DNA of 38,828 nt from a virus. The notes under the pieces are model-generated. The model saw nothing but the letters and a program-made list of their open reading frames with translations, did no database searches and was not told where the DNA came from. The stretch covers positions 1 to 38,828 of IMG/VR virus record IMGVR_UViG_3300022687_000023; one strand, 5' to 3'. How positions within the stretch are numbered: the stretch's first letter is position 1; each line of letters starts with the position of its first letter. A program made the translations under genes and the position numbers. Below, piece by piece: positions 1 to 7,499 of the stretch.

Positions 1-204
1 ATGAACCGCCCCGACCCTCGCTTGGAACAGATGCGCGAAGTCAATGAGGCCGTGGAGTCGTTCCGAACGCGGATGAGAGATGTGCCTCCGGACAAGAAGC
101 TGTCAGTTGCTGTTGTTGAAATTGCAGCCCAACTAATCCAACTAAACGGCGCGCTCGATCGTATCGAGAACGCCACGCAAGACATTGCCTCTAACACCCT
201 CTGA
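1..204 (+). CDS. Small hypothetical protein, window edge
   Basis: A 67-aa ORF starts with the first base of the window, so its upstream region, ribosome binding site and true start cannot be seen. It is predicted helical and charged (repeated Glu/Arg/Gln, a heptad-like stretch about residues 35-58), with no Cys and no membrane segment. It converges on the mom-like gene, and an 8-bp inverted repeat lies between the two stops. I do not recognise a family. It may be the last phage gene at the right end or the first host gene. Confidence 0.5.
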   Translation: MNRPDPRLEQMREVNEAVESFRTRMRDVPPDKKLSVAVVEIAAQLIQLNGALDRIENATQDIASNTL

Positions 205-212
205 CAGTCGCG

Positions 213-237
213 GCCGGGCAGGCTGAACTTGCCCGGC
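213..237. terminator. Hairpin between convergent genes
   Basis: GCCGGGCA (213-220) and TGCCCGGC (230-237) form a perfect 8-bp stem with a 9-nt loop. It lies between the stop of the plus-strand ORF (204) and the stop of the mom-like gene (245), the expected place for a shared bidirectional terminator. There is no clear U-tract on either side, so terminator function is inferred from position and symmetry. Confidence 0.5.
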
Positions 238-244
238 GCGCACG

Positions 245-1372
245 CTATCCCAAATACCGAAATCCCTGCACCGCACGGAAGTGTCCGCCATAGCCGCCCT
301 TCGCGGCCGTCGCTTTCGCGCCCCCACGCTTGAGCTCCGACCGCAGAATAGATTGCCGGCATCTGACCTTGTTCTGCCCGTAGAGATGCGCACTGACCTG
401 GCACCAGCGAGGATCTCGCCTAAGGGCGGCCGCGAGGCCGGGGTGAGACGTGTGAAACAGAGTCGGCATCGGTCGGCCGTACCGGTTGCGTCCGCGCCGC
501 CAGCGGTCGCATACGGCGTTCAGGAAGCGCATTCCGACGCCAGCGCCCTGCCACTCCGGCATGATGACGAGGCGGCAGGCGCGCGCCTCCTTCAGCCCTG
601 GCCGCGTGCTGAATGCGACGTGGGCCACCGGGGTGCCATCCGCTAGTCCGACATAGTTGGTCGCCGCGATCATCTTCGGCAGCTTCAGATAGTGATGCGG
701 CTCAAACAGCGGCCAGTGCCGCCAATCGGTTTCGTGGATGGAGAGCCTGATATCGGGGCGTCGCCAAAGACCCCTCCCGGCATACTTGCCCGTCGCTGTG
801 TCCAGAACCCAATCCGGCTCCAGCCATTCGACGATGTCGTAATGGCACGAGAGCAAGACGCACTGCCCGCCAGTCCGGCGCCAGGCTTTCTGGAAGGCGA
901 GGGCGCCGATCTTTGCAATCTGGCGGTCGACTACGCTGGTGAACTCATCGACGACAATGCGCGCCGGCGCATCGCATACGATCCGCGCGAGATCCGCGCG
1001 GAACTTCTCGCCATTTGAGAGGGCGCTGTACGGCCGTAACCAGGCCGGGACCGATCCGAGGCCAACCGCAGAGAGCGCGGCGGTCACGGAATCAAAGTGG
1101 CCCGCCGGCGCAATCGCGTCGACGATCGGCCGGCGCTCCGGCCAGTCGCCCGGCCCGTAGAGTGCGCCGCCGCCCCAGAGCGCCCGGCCGATGCTTGACT
1201 TGCCGGAGCCGGATGGGCCGACCACAAGGCCGACGCGCCAGCCGTCATCGTCAATCGGCAACTCGACGTCCAGGTCGAAGTTGCAGCCGGTCTCGACGTT
1301 GAACAGGCTTTTGACCCTTGCGGCCCGATAGCTCTCAAAGTCCGAGCAACGATTCCTGATGCTGATCTTCAT
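245..1372 (-). CDS. ABC ATPase - GNAT fusion, Mom-like DNA-modification protein
   Basis: The protein has 375 aa from the ATG at 1372, whose ATGA overlaps the stop of the upstream ORF. Its N-terminal half is an ABC-type P-loop ATPase: Walker A GPSGSGKS (52-59), signature-like LSNGEK (118-123), Walker B IVVDE (139-143) and switch His177. Its C-terminal half is a GNAT-like acyltransferase: motif A around RLVIMPEWQGAGVG (267-280) and a conserved-looking end FRAVQGFRYL. Mu Mom is a GNAT-fold enzyme that makes a modified adenine; it has no ATPase domain. A Com homologue two genes upstream and the position at the phage right end support a Mom-type role in protecting DNA from restriction. The substrate and the task of the ATPase are unknown. 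Confidence 0.8.
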   Translation of the reverse strand: MKISIRNRCSDFESYRAARVKSLFNVETGCNFDLDVELPIDDDGWRVGLVVGPSGSGKSSIGRALWGGGALYGPGDWPERRPIVDAIAPAGHFDSVTAALSAVGLGSVPAWLRPYSALSNGEKFRADLARIVCDAPARIVVDEFTSVVDRQIAKIGALAFQKAWRRTGGQCVLLSCHYDIVEWLEPDWVLDTATGKYAGRGLWRRPDIRLSIHETDWRHWPLFEPHHYLKLPKMIAATNYVGLADGTPVAHVAFSTRPGLKEARACRLVIMPEWQGAGVGMRFLNAVCDRWRRGRNRYGRPMPTLFHTSHPGLAAALRRDPRWCQVSAHLYGQNKVRCRQSILRSELKRGGAKATAAKGGYGGHFRAVQGFRYLG

Positions 1373-1548
1373 GTGACCACCACCCGGCAATTGAAGCGCT
1401 GCTTTCTCAGAGCCGCATAGGTTCGGCGCTGGTCAGCCTCGTCACGGCAGATGACGATGACACCATACTGCTCGCGATAGCGATTGCCTTTTGGCCGGCC
1501 AGGTGCGCCGGCCGGGAGCTTGGGAAGTCTAGGGGGCTGCCTCTTCAT
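1369..1548 (-). CDS. 59-aa linker ORF of the com-mom operon
   Basis: This small basic protein lies between com and the ABC/GNAT gene. I chose the ATG at 1548 because GGAGAG lies about 6 nt upstream; a longer version from 1575 is possible. Its start overlaps the 3' end of com by 20 bases and its TGA overlaps the mom-like ATG (ATGA), so all three genes are probably translationally coupled. The N-terminus is Pro/Lys/Arg-rich (residues 1-24); the second half (about 28-59) looks like a short alpha/beta segment with VIVICRDE and RVVVT strands. I do not know the family. A nucleic-acid-binding accessory of the modification system is a guess from context. Confidence 0.6.
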   Translation of the reverse strand: MKRQPPRLPKLPAGAPGRPKGNRYREQYGVIVICRDEADQRRTYAALRKQRFNCRVVVT

Positions 1549-1726
1549 GAGCCCGCTCTCCATCGTCGCGCTCATCGGCGCTTCGGGACGGGCTCTTGAT
1601 ATCGGGAGGCCTCAGGACGATCAGCGTCCGGCATCGCCGGCACTTGATCTCGATGACGCCTTTTATAGCGTTCCGGGCGGACCGGAACAAGAGCGCTCGG
1701 CAGCGCCCGCAACGTATGGACTCCAT
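1529..1726 (-). CDS. com: Com-like zinc-binding translational activator
   Basis: The 65-aa protein starts at the ATG at 1726. Residues 1-40 match the pattern of phage Mu Com: MESIRCGRC ... LLF ... IEIKCRRC, with four Cys (6, 9, 29, 32) able to bind one zinc, followed by a hydrophobic strand. Mu Com binds the com-mom mRNA and opens a structure that hides the mom start. Here it is the first gene of a three-gene overlapping operon, so the same logic probably controls the linker ORF and the ABC/GNAT gene. The C-terminal tail (about 45-65) is polar and lies over the start of the next gene. An upstream in-frame start at 1759 would add 11 residues not found in Com. Confidence 0.85.
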   Translation of the reverse strand: MESIRCGRCRALLFRSARNAIKGVIEIKCRRCRTLIVLRPPDIKSPSRSADERDDGERAHEEAAP

Positions 1727-1751
1727 GCATCCCCGCAAGCAGACTGACCCG

Positions 1752-1789
1752 GCCGCCATCGCCCCGCCAGGGGCGAATTCGGTGGCGGC
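1752..1789 (-). promoter_or_regulatory. Nested inverted repeats in the com leader
   Basis: GCCGCCA (1752-1758) pairs with TGGCGGC (1783-1789), and inside it GCCCC (1761-1765) pairs with GGGGC (1770-1774) around a GCCA loop. The structure ends about 25 nt before the com ATG. It could fold in the com 5' leader as a regulatory RNA element, or be a DNA operator at the mom promoter. I see no GATC or GANTC site between 1727 and 1884, so methylation-dependent control as at Mu Pmom is not supported. Confidence 0.4.
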
Positions 1790-1849
1790 GGGATGACGTT
1801 AAGATTGCTTGCGTCTAGCGGGGTTATGGCTTGCCGGCTGTCCTCGCTG

Positions 1850-1872
1850 CCGGACAGGCTGTGCCTGTCCGG
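1850..1872 (-). terminator. Strong hairpin at end of late structural operon
   Basis: CCGGACAGGC (1850-1859), loop TGT, GCCTGTCCGG (1863-1872): a perfect 10-bp stem, 12 nt after the stop of the 1885-2268 gene in the minus direction. It is well placed to end the late structural transcript and separate it from the com-mom unit. The following bases on the minus strand are not U-rich, so it is not a textbook intrinsic terminator. Confidence 0.6.
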
Positions 1873-1884
1873 CCCCGTCCGGTG

Positions 1885-2268
1885 CTAGTGGAATTCTTCC
1901 GGCTTCCTACCGTCGGCGAAAATGACGGGTCGGCCAGCATAAGCATCCAGGAGCACACTCACGTATTCGGCAGTGCTGCCGGTTTCGTGCGCCAGACTGG
2001 GCCAGTGAAACGGAATGGTGCCGGTAGTGACGGTTTGCTCCAGTTCCATACCCAGAAGCTTGGCCACGGCCATCGCCTGCGCAGGCTCTTTGCCTTCTGG
2101 CCACAAGTCCACGTCGAAGGAAATCCATACATCTTTGTCTTCTTCGTCGACGTTAATCTCCGCCCACAGGGCCGCGAGACGCTCACCTGTATTTGCCGCG
2201 TCGTCGAGCAAAGCAGCGCGAATCAAAAGCTCAATCTTCTTTTTGTCGAGTTCGAGTTTCGGTGCCAT
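1885..2268 (-). CDS. Hypothetical late protein, 127 aa
   Basis: This acidic soluble protein has a lysine-rich N-terminus (LELDKKKIELLI) and no membrane segment or Cys motif. The ATG at 2268 has a good GGGAGG 9 nt upstream. It is the last gene before the hairpin at 1850-1872 and is separated from the fibre-like genes by 109 bases, so it may have its own promoter. I do not recognise it. Candidates are a fibre-associated protein or right-end accessory gene, both by position only. Confidence 0.65.
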   Translation of the reverse strand: MAPKLELDKKKIELLIRAALLDDAANTGERLAALWAEINVDEEDKDVWISFDVDLWPEGKEPAQAMAVAKLLGMELEQTVTTGTIPFHWPSLAHETGSTAEYVSVLLDAYAGRPVIFADGRKPEEFH

Positions 2269-2377
2269 ATCGTGCCTCCCAGGCCTTACAGTGTGAGCAT
2301 ATTTGCCAGCGGGGTCCAGATCTCGAGGCTCCGCTCTCAGTCACATTGTCAAAGAGCCAATTGTTCCTCCACGCGCC
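2269..2377 (-). promoter_or_regulatory. Intergenic gap with possible -35 box
   Basis: A perfect TTGACA reads on the minus strand at 2352-2347, but no convincing -10 follows at 16-18 nt. A TATGCT-like box lies further down (about 2302-2297). The gap could hold a promoter for the 127-aa gene; nothing else is seen in it. Confidence 0.25.
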
Positions 2378-3145
2378 TTAGCTCGGCGACAGGACTAGGG
2401 CGCTGCCGATCCAGTTGTTCGTGCTTGAACCGCCGGATTGGTCCACTTCAATAGAAAGGCCGATCTGTCCGTCGGCATAAGTGCGGGACGCTGCACCGAA
2501 CCGGTTATTCGAGTTGGTGAGGATCTGCTCTTCATCGCCGTCGATGCCGCTCCACACAAATGTACCGACGCTGCCAGACCTATTGGCGCCGGTGCCGGCG
2601 ATGACCGCACCGCCGGCGGGGACATCCACGGACATTGTCAGCGGTATGCTGTTATCCGTGTCGCTCGTGACACTGTGAGATTTGGCATTCAGCGCCCTGT
2701 AAACGACGATCCCAGAGCCGTTGTTTGAAGGGTTGGTGTCTAGCGAGCCAACAAAGGTTGCCGTCGTTCCGGTCGGAATGTCGATGTAGAACCAGGCTCC
2801 GACGTTGCTTGGCGAGCCGCCTTTTATGGCGTCTGCAATTTTCGTGGCGCTCGCTCCGTCCACCGTCAGCCCGCTCCAGAATGTCGAATTTACTGTGTAG
2901 AGCCAGGCATACAGTCTACGCCCCGGATCAGCGGCACCTATCGAGAGGCTGCCGAAATCCGGAGACACCGTGTTGGTCTCAACCTTGCCCCAGCTCGTAT
3001 TGGCGGTTTCGACGGGCTTTGCCCGGCCGGAAGCGCCAACCGGCAGCCCCGGCACGCCGGCATATTTGAGAACGTCATCGGGAGCGGGCCGAACGATGGC
3101 CGGTTTCGGAAACCAGAGATCGGGCGGCGGACCGGCATCAGACAT
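2378..3145 (-). CDS. Putative tail fibre/appendage protein, 255 aa
   Basis: Start chosen at the ATG at 3145 because the longer open frame upstream is low-complexity Arg-rich shadow sequence. The first 8 bases overlap the end of the preceding gene. After a short Pro-rich N-terminus (about 1-30), the protein is Ser/Thr/Gly/Asn-rich and beta-like with repeated strand-turn patterns and no Cys, as in secreted or virion-surface proteins. It ends the tail cluster, where receptor-binding or fibre proteins normally sit. No specific family is recognised; the tail role comes from position and composition. Confidence 0.65.
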   Translation of the reverse strand: MSDAGPPPDLWFPKPAIVRPAPDDVLKYAGVPGLPVGASGRAKPVETANTSWGKVETNTVSPDFGSLSIGAADPGRRLYAWLYTVNSTFWSGLTVDGASATKIADAIKGGSPSNVGAWFYIDIPTGTTATFVGSLDTNPSNNGSGIVVYRALNAKSHSVTSDTDNSIPLTMSVDVPAGGAVIAGTGANRSGSVGTFVWSGIDGDEEQILTNSNNRFGAASRTYADGQIGLSIEVDQSGGSSTNNWIGSALVLSPS

Positions 3146-3473
3146 CCAGCACCGCCTTGATCTCGTCGACCGTGAGACCGGTCGCGGCTTCCAGCTTCTC
3201 GCCTTCGCTGAGCGCGGGCGGCGCAGGGATGTCCTCCAGCGTCGGCCGCAGGACCGCATTGCCGCCCGCGTCGATGGTCGGCGTCCAGGCGGTCGCGCGC
3301 TTGCCCTCCGGCACCGCCTCGCGTTCGGCCCAGTGCAGGCCGTAGCTCTCCAGCTCGGCCGTCTTGCCTTCGCGCGCCAGGCGCAACGCCGTGGCGCGGC
3401 CGATCCGCCGCGCCATACCAAATGTCTTCTCGGTCGCCTCGACCGCCGCGCCGCTTTCAATCCTCACCAGCAT
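3138..3473 (-). CDS. Hypothetical tail-cluster protein, 111 aa
   Basis: The ATG at 3473 overlaps the TAA of the fibre-like gene (TAATG), and the stop overlaps the start of the 255-aa gene by 8 bases, so it belongs to the tail operon. The first half is basic and helical (about 15-55); the last 35 residues include an ALSEGEKLEAATGLTVDEIK helix. There is no membrane segment. It could be a fibre chaperone or a connector between the two fibre-like proteins. This is position-based only. Confidence 0.6.
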   Translation of the reverse strand: MLVRIESGAAVEATEKTFGMARRIGRATALRLAREGKTAELESYGLHWAEREAVPEGKRATAWTPTIDAGGNAVLRPTLEDIPAPPALSEGEKLEAATGLTVDEIKAVLDV

Positions 3474-5125
3474 TATGATCCGTCTCCAAAGTCGTCGCCG
3501 GCGACGAACACGCGATAGGCCGCGCCCCGCCGCTTGATCAGAAGTTCCGTTTCGGCCGTCAGGTCGGGCAGCTCATTGCCAGCCCCGACGAAGCCGGCCG
3601 CGAAAGCGAGGGTGTTGCCGTTCGGGATCACATTGATGTCGATCCACAGACCGTCAGGCATGTCGAGAGGGACCTGGAGCGTTTCGTTACCCGCCATCGA
3701 CCGCTCGAAGGACACGACCGCGCCATTGTCCACGTCGAGTGTGATGTCGCCGCCGCTTTCCGCGCCCGCGGCCGGGTCGACCCAGGCGAAAACATCGGCC
3801 TGCGCCAGCTTCTCGCTGTCCAGATCGGCCAGGTCGTCATCCAGTTCGGCGAGCGCTGCGGCCGCATCGGTGGCGACCAGGTTGGTGCCGGCATTGTCGA
3901 ACGGGATGTCGCCGGCGGCGAGCACCACATTGCCGTCCGTGGGTGCAATGGAATTCACGGTATCGACGGCGCCCAGCCCGTCCGCGCCCTGGTCGCCAGT
4001 GCGGTTGAACTGGACCGATGTCACCCCGGCGATGACGCCCCAGCCGTCGAGGTTCTGGACCGTGACGCGGAAAAAGCCTTCCTCGTCGGTGAAGGCGGTT
4101 GCCTCGGCCCAGAGACGCCCCGCGTCGGCCTTGATGACGAACTCGCCCTTCACCGGCGACGTGGAGCCGCCCCAGCGCGTCAGGATCGTTTCCACGTTCG
4201 GATTGCCGGCCTCCGCAGATTGGGCGTCGAAGGCGAACTCCGTTGCCAGAAGCGGATCTGCATTGTTAGCGATCCACGTGCCCAGGCCGGGGTCGTTGCC
4301 CGTGTCCTGGTTCTCCGCGTCGAAGGTCCAGCGAATGCCGGGATCGACGCCATCGATGCCGGGAGCGCCGCGCCCGCCCGTGAGGTTGACGATCCAGTCG
4401 TCGAAGGGTCCGCCGGCAGCGGTCGGCGATACGAGATCGATCACGGCCGTGAGCGCGGGGTGTTCGTAATCCGTGACCGGACCTTCCATCCAGTTGTCGG
4501 CCGGGTTGGCGGCCGAGGCGAAGCGGAGCCGCCCGCCGACGCCCCAGCCCCGCAGCTTGGCCTCGACGATGGCGAAGGCCTTCTCACCGGTCGCGAGCGT
4601 CTCGCTCGTCTCCGAAGTGCCGACGACATCGCTGGAGCCCGGCGCGCCGATGATCGCCGGCAGCCATTGCCAGTGCTCGTCGGACTCGTCTTCGGTCGGC
4701 GGCGCGTTGCCCTGGTTGGCGGCGTGACGCGAGGCGAATAGTCGCCCCTGCGCGGACGTGACCATCGCATTCGCGGCGAAGCTGGTTTCGCCGTCATAGT
4801 CGCCGGCGGGAACGAGGCCGGTTATGTCCGTCTGCGCGCCAAGGCCAACCTGCTGGAACGGGAGCTTGATCTCAAGCGTGGGGTTCGCGCTGCTGCCGAT
4901 CCAGGCGCGAACGTGGTAGAGCCCGCCGGGCGCATGAAGCGCGAGCTGGCCGAGCGCCGTCTGGAACGGGTTGTCGAGCGGGGTGGCGCCGTCCTCGTCG
5001 GCATAGAGCTGCACCGCCAGCGCGCCACCTTCATTCCGGTATCGCACCTCCACATTGACCGTCTGGCCGGCGAGGCTGTTGCCCTGCCCGTCCTGCAGCG
5101 CGGCATAATAAGGGGCGTAAGGCAT
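3473..5125 (-). CDS. Tail fibre-like protein, 550 aa
   Basis: A large acidic beta-rich protein. The N-terminal part (about 1-110) looks like a virion-attachment domain (PYAPYYAALQDGQGNSLAG ... VEVRYRNEGG). A short collagen-like GGRGAPGIDGVDPG lies near residues 250-263, and the C-terminal quarter includes DGNVVLAAGDIPFDN, a pattern common in phage tail fibres, plus an alpha-helical stretch (AAAALAELDDDLADLDSEKL) that may trimerise. An AGGAGG lies 12 nt before the ATG. It directly follows the tail hub gene, the usual fibre position. The receptor cannot be read from sequence. Confidence 0.75.
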   Translation of the reverse strand: MPYAPYYAALQDGQGNSLAGQTVNVEVRYRNEGGALAVQLYADEDGATPLDNPFQTALGQLALHAPGGLYHVRAWIGSSANPTLEIKLPFQQVGLGAQTDITGLVPAGDYDGETSFAANAMVTSAQGRLFASRHAANQGNAPPTEDESDEHWQWLPAIIGAPGSSDVVGTSETSETLATGEKAFAIVEAKLRGWGVGGRLRFASAANPADNWMEGPVTDYEHPALTAVIDLVSPTAAGGPFDDWIVNLTGGRGAPGIDGVDPGIRWTFDAENQDTGNDPGLGTWIANNADPLLATEFAFDAQSAEAGNPNVETILTRWGGSTSPVKGEFVIKADAGRLWAEATAFTDEEGFFRVTVQNLDGWGVIAGVTSVQFNRTGDQGADGLGAVDTVNSIAPTDGNVVLAAGDIPFDNAGTNLVATDAAAALAELDDDLADLDSEKLAQADVFAWVDPAAGAESGGDITLDVDNGAVVSFERSMAGNETLQVPLDMPDGLWIDINVIPNGNTLAFAAGFVGAGNELPDLTAETELLIKRRGAAYRVFVAGDDFGDGS

Positions 5126-5147
5126 GGTCTGGCTTTTCCTCCTGAGG

Positions 5148-7499
5148 TCAGTTGATCAGCGGGCCGCGAATGTCTTCCTCGCCGGTCGCGCCTGCGGTCC
5201 ATTCGAAACTGTCGGCATCCCAGACGCCCAGTTCGACGAAGCTCCATCCGTCGATCGCCGCGCCGGGTTGGCCGCCGGACTCGCCGCCATGCGTGCCGTC
5301 CTCGCCGGCTTCCCCGAGGTCGCCGCCATCTCCGCTCCGTCGAACGTCGCTGAGCCCGCCGTCGGTACCGGCGTTGCCGCCGGTGGTCGCGCTGCCGCTT
5401 TGCCCGTAGTTGAGGTAGCCGTCTCCGCCAGCCCCCGCTTGCGTGCCGGCGCCTCCTCCCGCTCCCGTTCCGACAATGAACCATCCGCTGTCGGGCGGGC
5501 TTTCCTGTCCGCCCGATCCGCCACCACCACCGCCGCCGGCAGCGATCCGGCCCGTCGGTGGAATCGAGAGCCTTATGGGGACTCGCGTGTAAAGGCAGGT
5601 CCCGCCCTTCTGTCCGGCCGATGCGACCGGCTGCGCGCCCTGTCCATTATTCTGGCGCTTGTTCCCGGTTCCGCCGCGCCCGCCGCGCCCGCTCCCCTTG
5701 CCCTTGCAAACAATGATGGGCACTACGCCCTCGGGCCAGTCGCCCACCTCTATCGCGCGGAGGTTGACGTTGCTCGAGCCGACCGTGACCGGCTCTTCGA
5801 TGGTGAAGATGATCGGAAATTCCGGATCGGGCGCGCCGTAAATCTGGTCGTAGTAGTCGCGCAGGTTCAGATTGTTCTGGTTGTTCTCGACGGTAACGAA
5901 CCGGATGCCGAGATCGGGCGGTGCCTCGTACAGCATCTCCTCGGCTTCGACCTCATAGACGCCCCGGACTTTGCGAACCCGCGTTGCCTGGATGGGCACG
6001 CTCTCGCCGGCGCCTGTTGCTAACTGAAGCTGCAGCGCCTTAAGGCGATAGCCCTGGCCACGCACTGGCACGATCGAGGCGCCGCGCCGGGTGCGGAACT
6101 TGAAGCGCCGGGGAGGCCGCTTGAACCGGCTGAGCAGGATCGAGCCGAGCTTCAATGCCACCGGCCGGCCGGCTTCAGGTATCCAGCGGGCATAAATGAC
6201 CCGGATCGCCCGCCCGTAGAGCTTCTCCGCATCGGTGTCGATGGACTTCGCGGAGCTGCGATAGTTGTTCTTGTCATCGAGCGGCTCCAGCGGGTTGATC
6301 AGGCCGTAATAGACCCAGACCTGCGAAACGCGCTGATTGGGTTGCTCGCTCGAATCGAGGCTCGCCGCCTGGATGTTGCTGTCGTCGAAGACTGCCGCGT
6401 CGGTGCTAATGCCGCGGAGCACCTGCCATTTGATCTGCTGGTTGATCTCGTCGGGCCAGACGGCAAGGCCGGCCTGCTCGATCAGTTCCGAGAGAAGCTC
6501 ACGCGCAGGCGTCGGCTGGGCAATGTCGGCGGAGTAGAGCTGGCCCAGATAGGCGTCATTCTCCGCCAGCCAGCCGTCGAGAGGGATTTGAGAGGCCGGC
6601 ACGCCGCAGTCATTTTCAAGAATGTCGGCGAAGATGTTCGGCGCCTTCTCGGACGTGTAGACGCGGGCGAGCTGGAAGCGGTCTTCTTCCTTGTGGCTTT
6701 GCGCGGCCGTGTTGCTTCGACCCCGCGCGGTCAGCGTGATCATGTCGCCGGCGCGTGTGAAGCTGACGCGCTCCTTGCCGCCGATCGATGCCTCGCCGGA
6801 TGCGGGATATTCCTCATCGCCAATGCCGACCGGTGACAACTCGAAGCTGATGCCGTTCCCGGTGCCGATATTCTCCGAAAGGAATCCGGTCGAGAGCGCC
6901 GGGACCATGGTCCGGTCGCCGTCCGCCAGCTTGAGCACGTCGCGGGCGACCAGTTCGAAGCCGCGCGGCGTCGGGCCGCTGAACCCGTCGGCGATGAAGT
7001 GGCTGGTCTCCATGTCCAGGAGGGTCTGGCCAAGCTCGCCCGTGAGAACGCGCAGGCCCATGCCGCGCACGCTTCTGTGCCGGGCGCGGAACTTCCCCCA
7101 GAAGGTGCCGAGCGCATAGGCGTCATAGGGGCGTTCACTCAGATACTTGTCGAACCCTGTCCCGGTGTCGGAATGGCTGCCGTCCTTGAACCGGATCGTC
7201 ACCTTGCTGCGCTTGCCCAGGTCCTTGCCGAGCGAGATCCGCCCCGGATCGAATTCCACGGCCTGAATGGACGGGATGGCGTCGAACTCGATCGGCAGAT
7301 AGCTCTGCGCCTCCATGCCGAAGCGCCAGGTCACGGGCGCGGTACTGATATTGGCGAGGTCCTGACAGGTCGCACGGGTGTTGAAGCACTTGATGGTGCC
7401 GGTCGGCGTCTCGCCCTCGAGCGTCGCCGTGCAGGGCGCGGTGCCATAGACATGCTCGCAAGCGGGGATATCGAGCTCGACCAGGGTGAGATCGCGCAT
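5148..7499 (-). CDS. Tail tip/baseplate hub protein with Gly-rich C-terminus
   Basis: 783 aa from the ATG at 7499, which shares one base with the previous stop (TGATG); a GTG just before is a possible alternative. The N-terminus (about 1-60) has four Cys (CEHVYGTAPC, CFNTRATC), unusual for a cytoplasmic virion protein. The middle (about 60-560) reads like the central hub/host-specificity proteins of B3/D3112-type and related siphoviruses. The last about 180 residues are extremely glycine-rich (GGGGGGGSGG, GTGAGGGAGTQ, DGGDLGEAGEDG), resembling Gly-rich fibre-tip domains that form polyglycine helices. It follows the tape measure and one distal tail gene in the expected order. Confidence 0.75.
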   Translation of the reverse strand: MRDLTLVELDIPACEHVYGTAPCTATLEGETPTGTIKCFNTRATCQDLANISTAPVTWRFGMEAQSYLPIEFDAIPSIQAVEFDPGRISLGKDLGKRSKVTIRFKDGSHSDTGTGFDKYLSERPYDAYALGTFWGKFRARHRSVRGMGLRVLTGELGQTLLDMETSHFIADGFSGPTPRGFELVARDVLKLADGDRTMVPALSTGFLSENIGTGNGISFELSPVGIGDEEYPASGEASIGGKERVSFTRAGDMITLTARGRSNTAAQSHKEEDRFQLARVYTSEKAPNIFADILENDCGVPASQIPLDGWLAENDAYLGQLYSADIAQPTPARELLSELIEQAGLAVWPDEINQQIKWQVLRGISTDAAVFDDSNIQAASLDSSEQPNQRVSQVWVYYGLINPLEPLDDKNNYRSSAKSIDTDAEKLYGRAIRVIYARWIPEAGRPVALKLGSILLSRFKRPPRRFKFRTRRGASIVPVRGQGYRLKALQLQLATGAGESVPIQATRVRKVRGVYEVEAEEMLYEAPPDLGIRFVTVENNQNNLNLRDYYDQIYGAPDPEFPIIFTIEEPVTVGSSNVNLRAIEVGDWPEGVVPIIVCKGKGSGRGGRGGTGNKRQNNGQGAQPVASAGQKGGTCLYTRVPIRLSIPPTGRIAAGGGGGGGSGGQESPPDSGWFIVGTGAGGGAGTQAGAGGDGYLNYGQSGSATTGGNAGTDGGLSDVRRSGDGGDLGEAGEDGTHGGESGGQPGAAIDGWSFVELGVWDADSFEWTAGATGEEDIRGPLIN

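Noticed and set aside
100-140. TTGAAATTGC-like sequence compared with the repeat at 38766-38817
   Set aside because: Only a short core matches and it lies within a coding frame; not enough for a right-end transposase site.
1727-1884. Dam (GATC) or CcrM (GANTC) control sites at the com-mom promoter
   Set aside because: I see neither motif in this interval, so methylation control as in Mu is not supported here.
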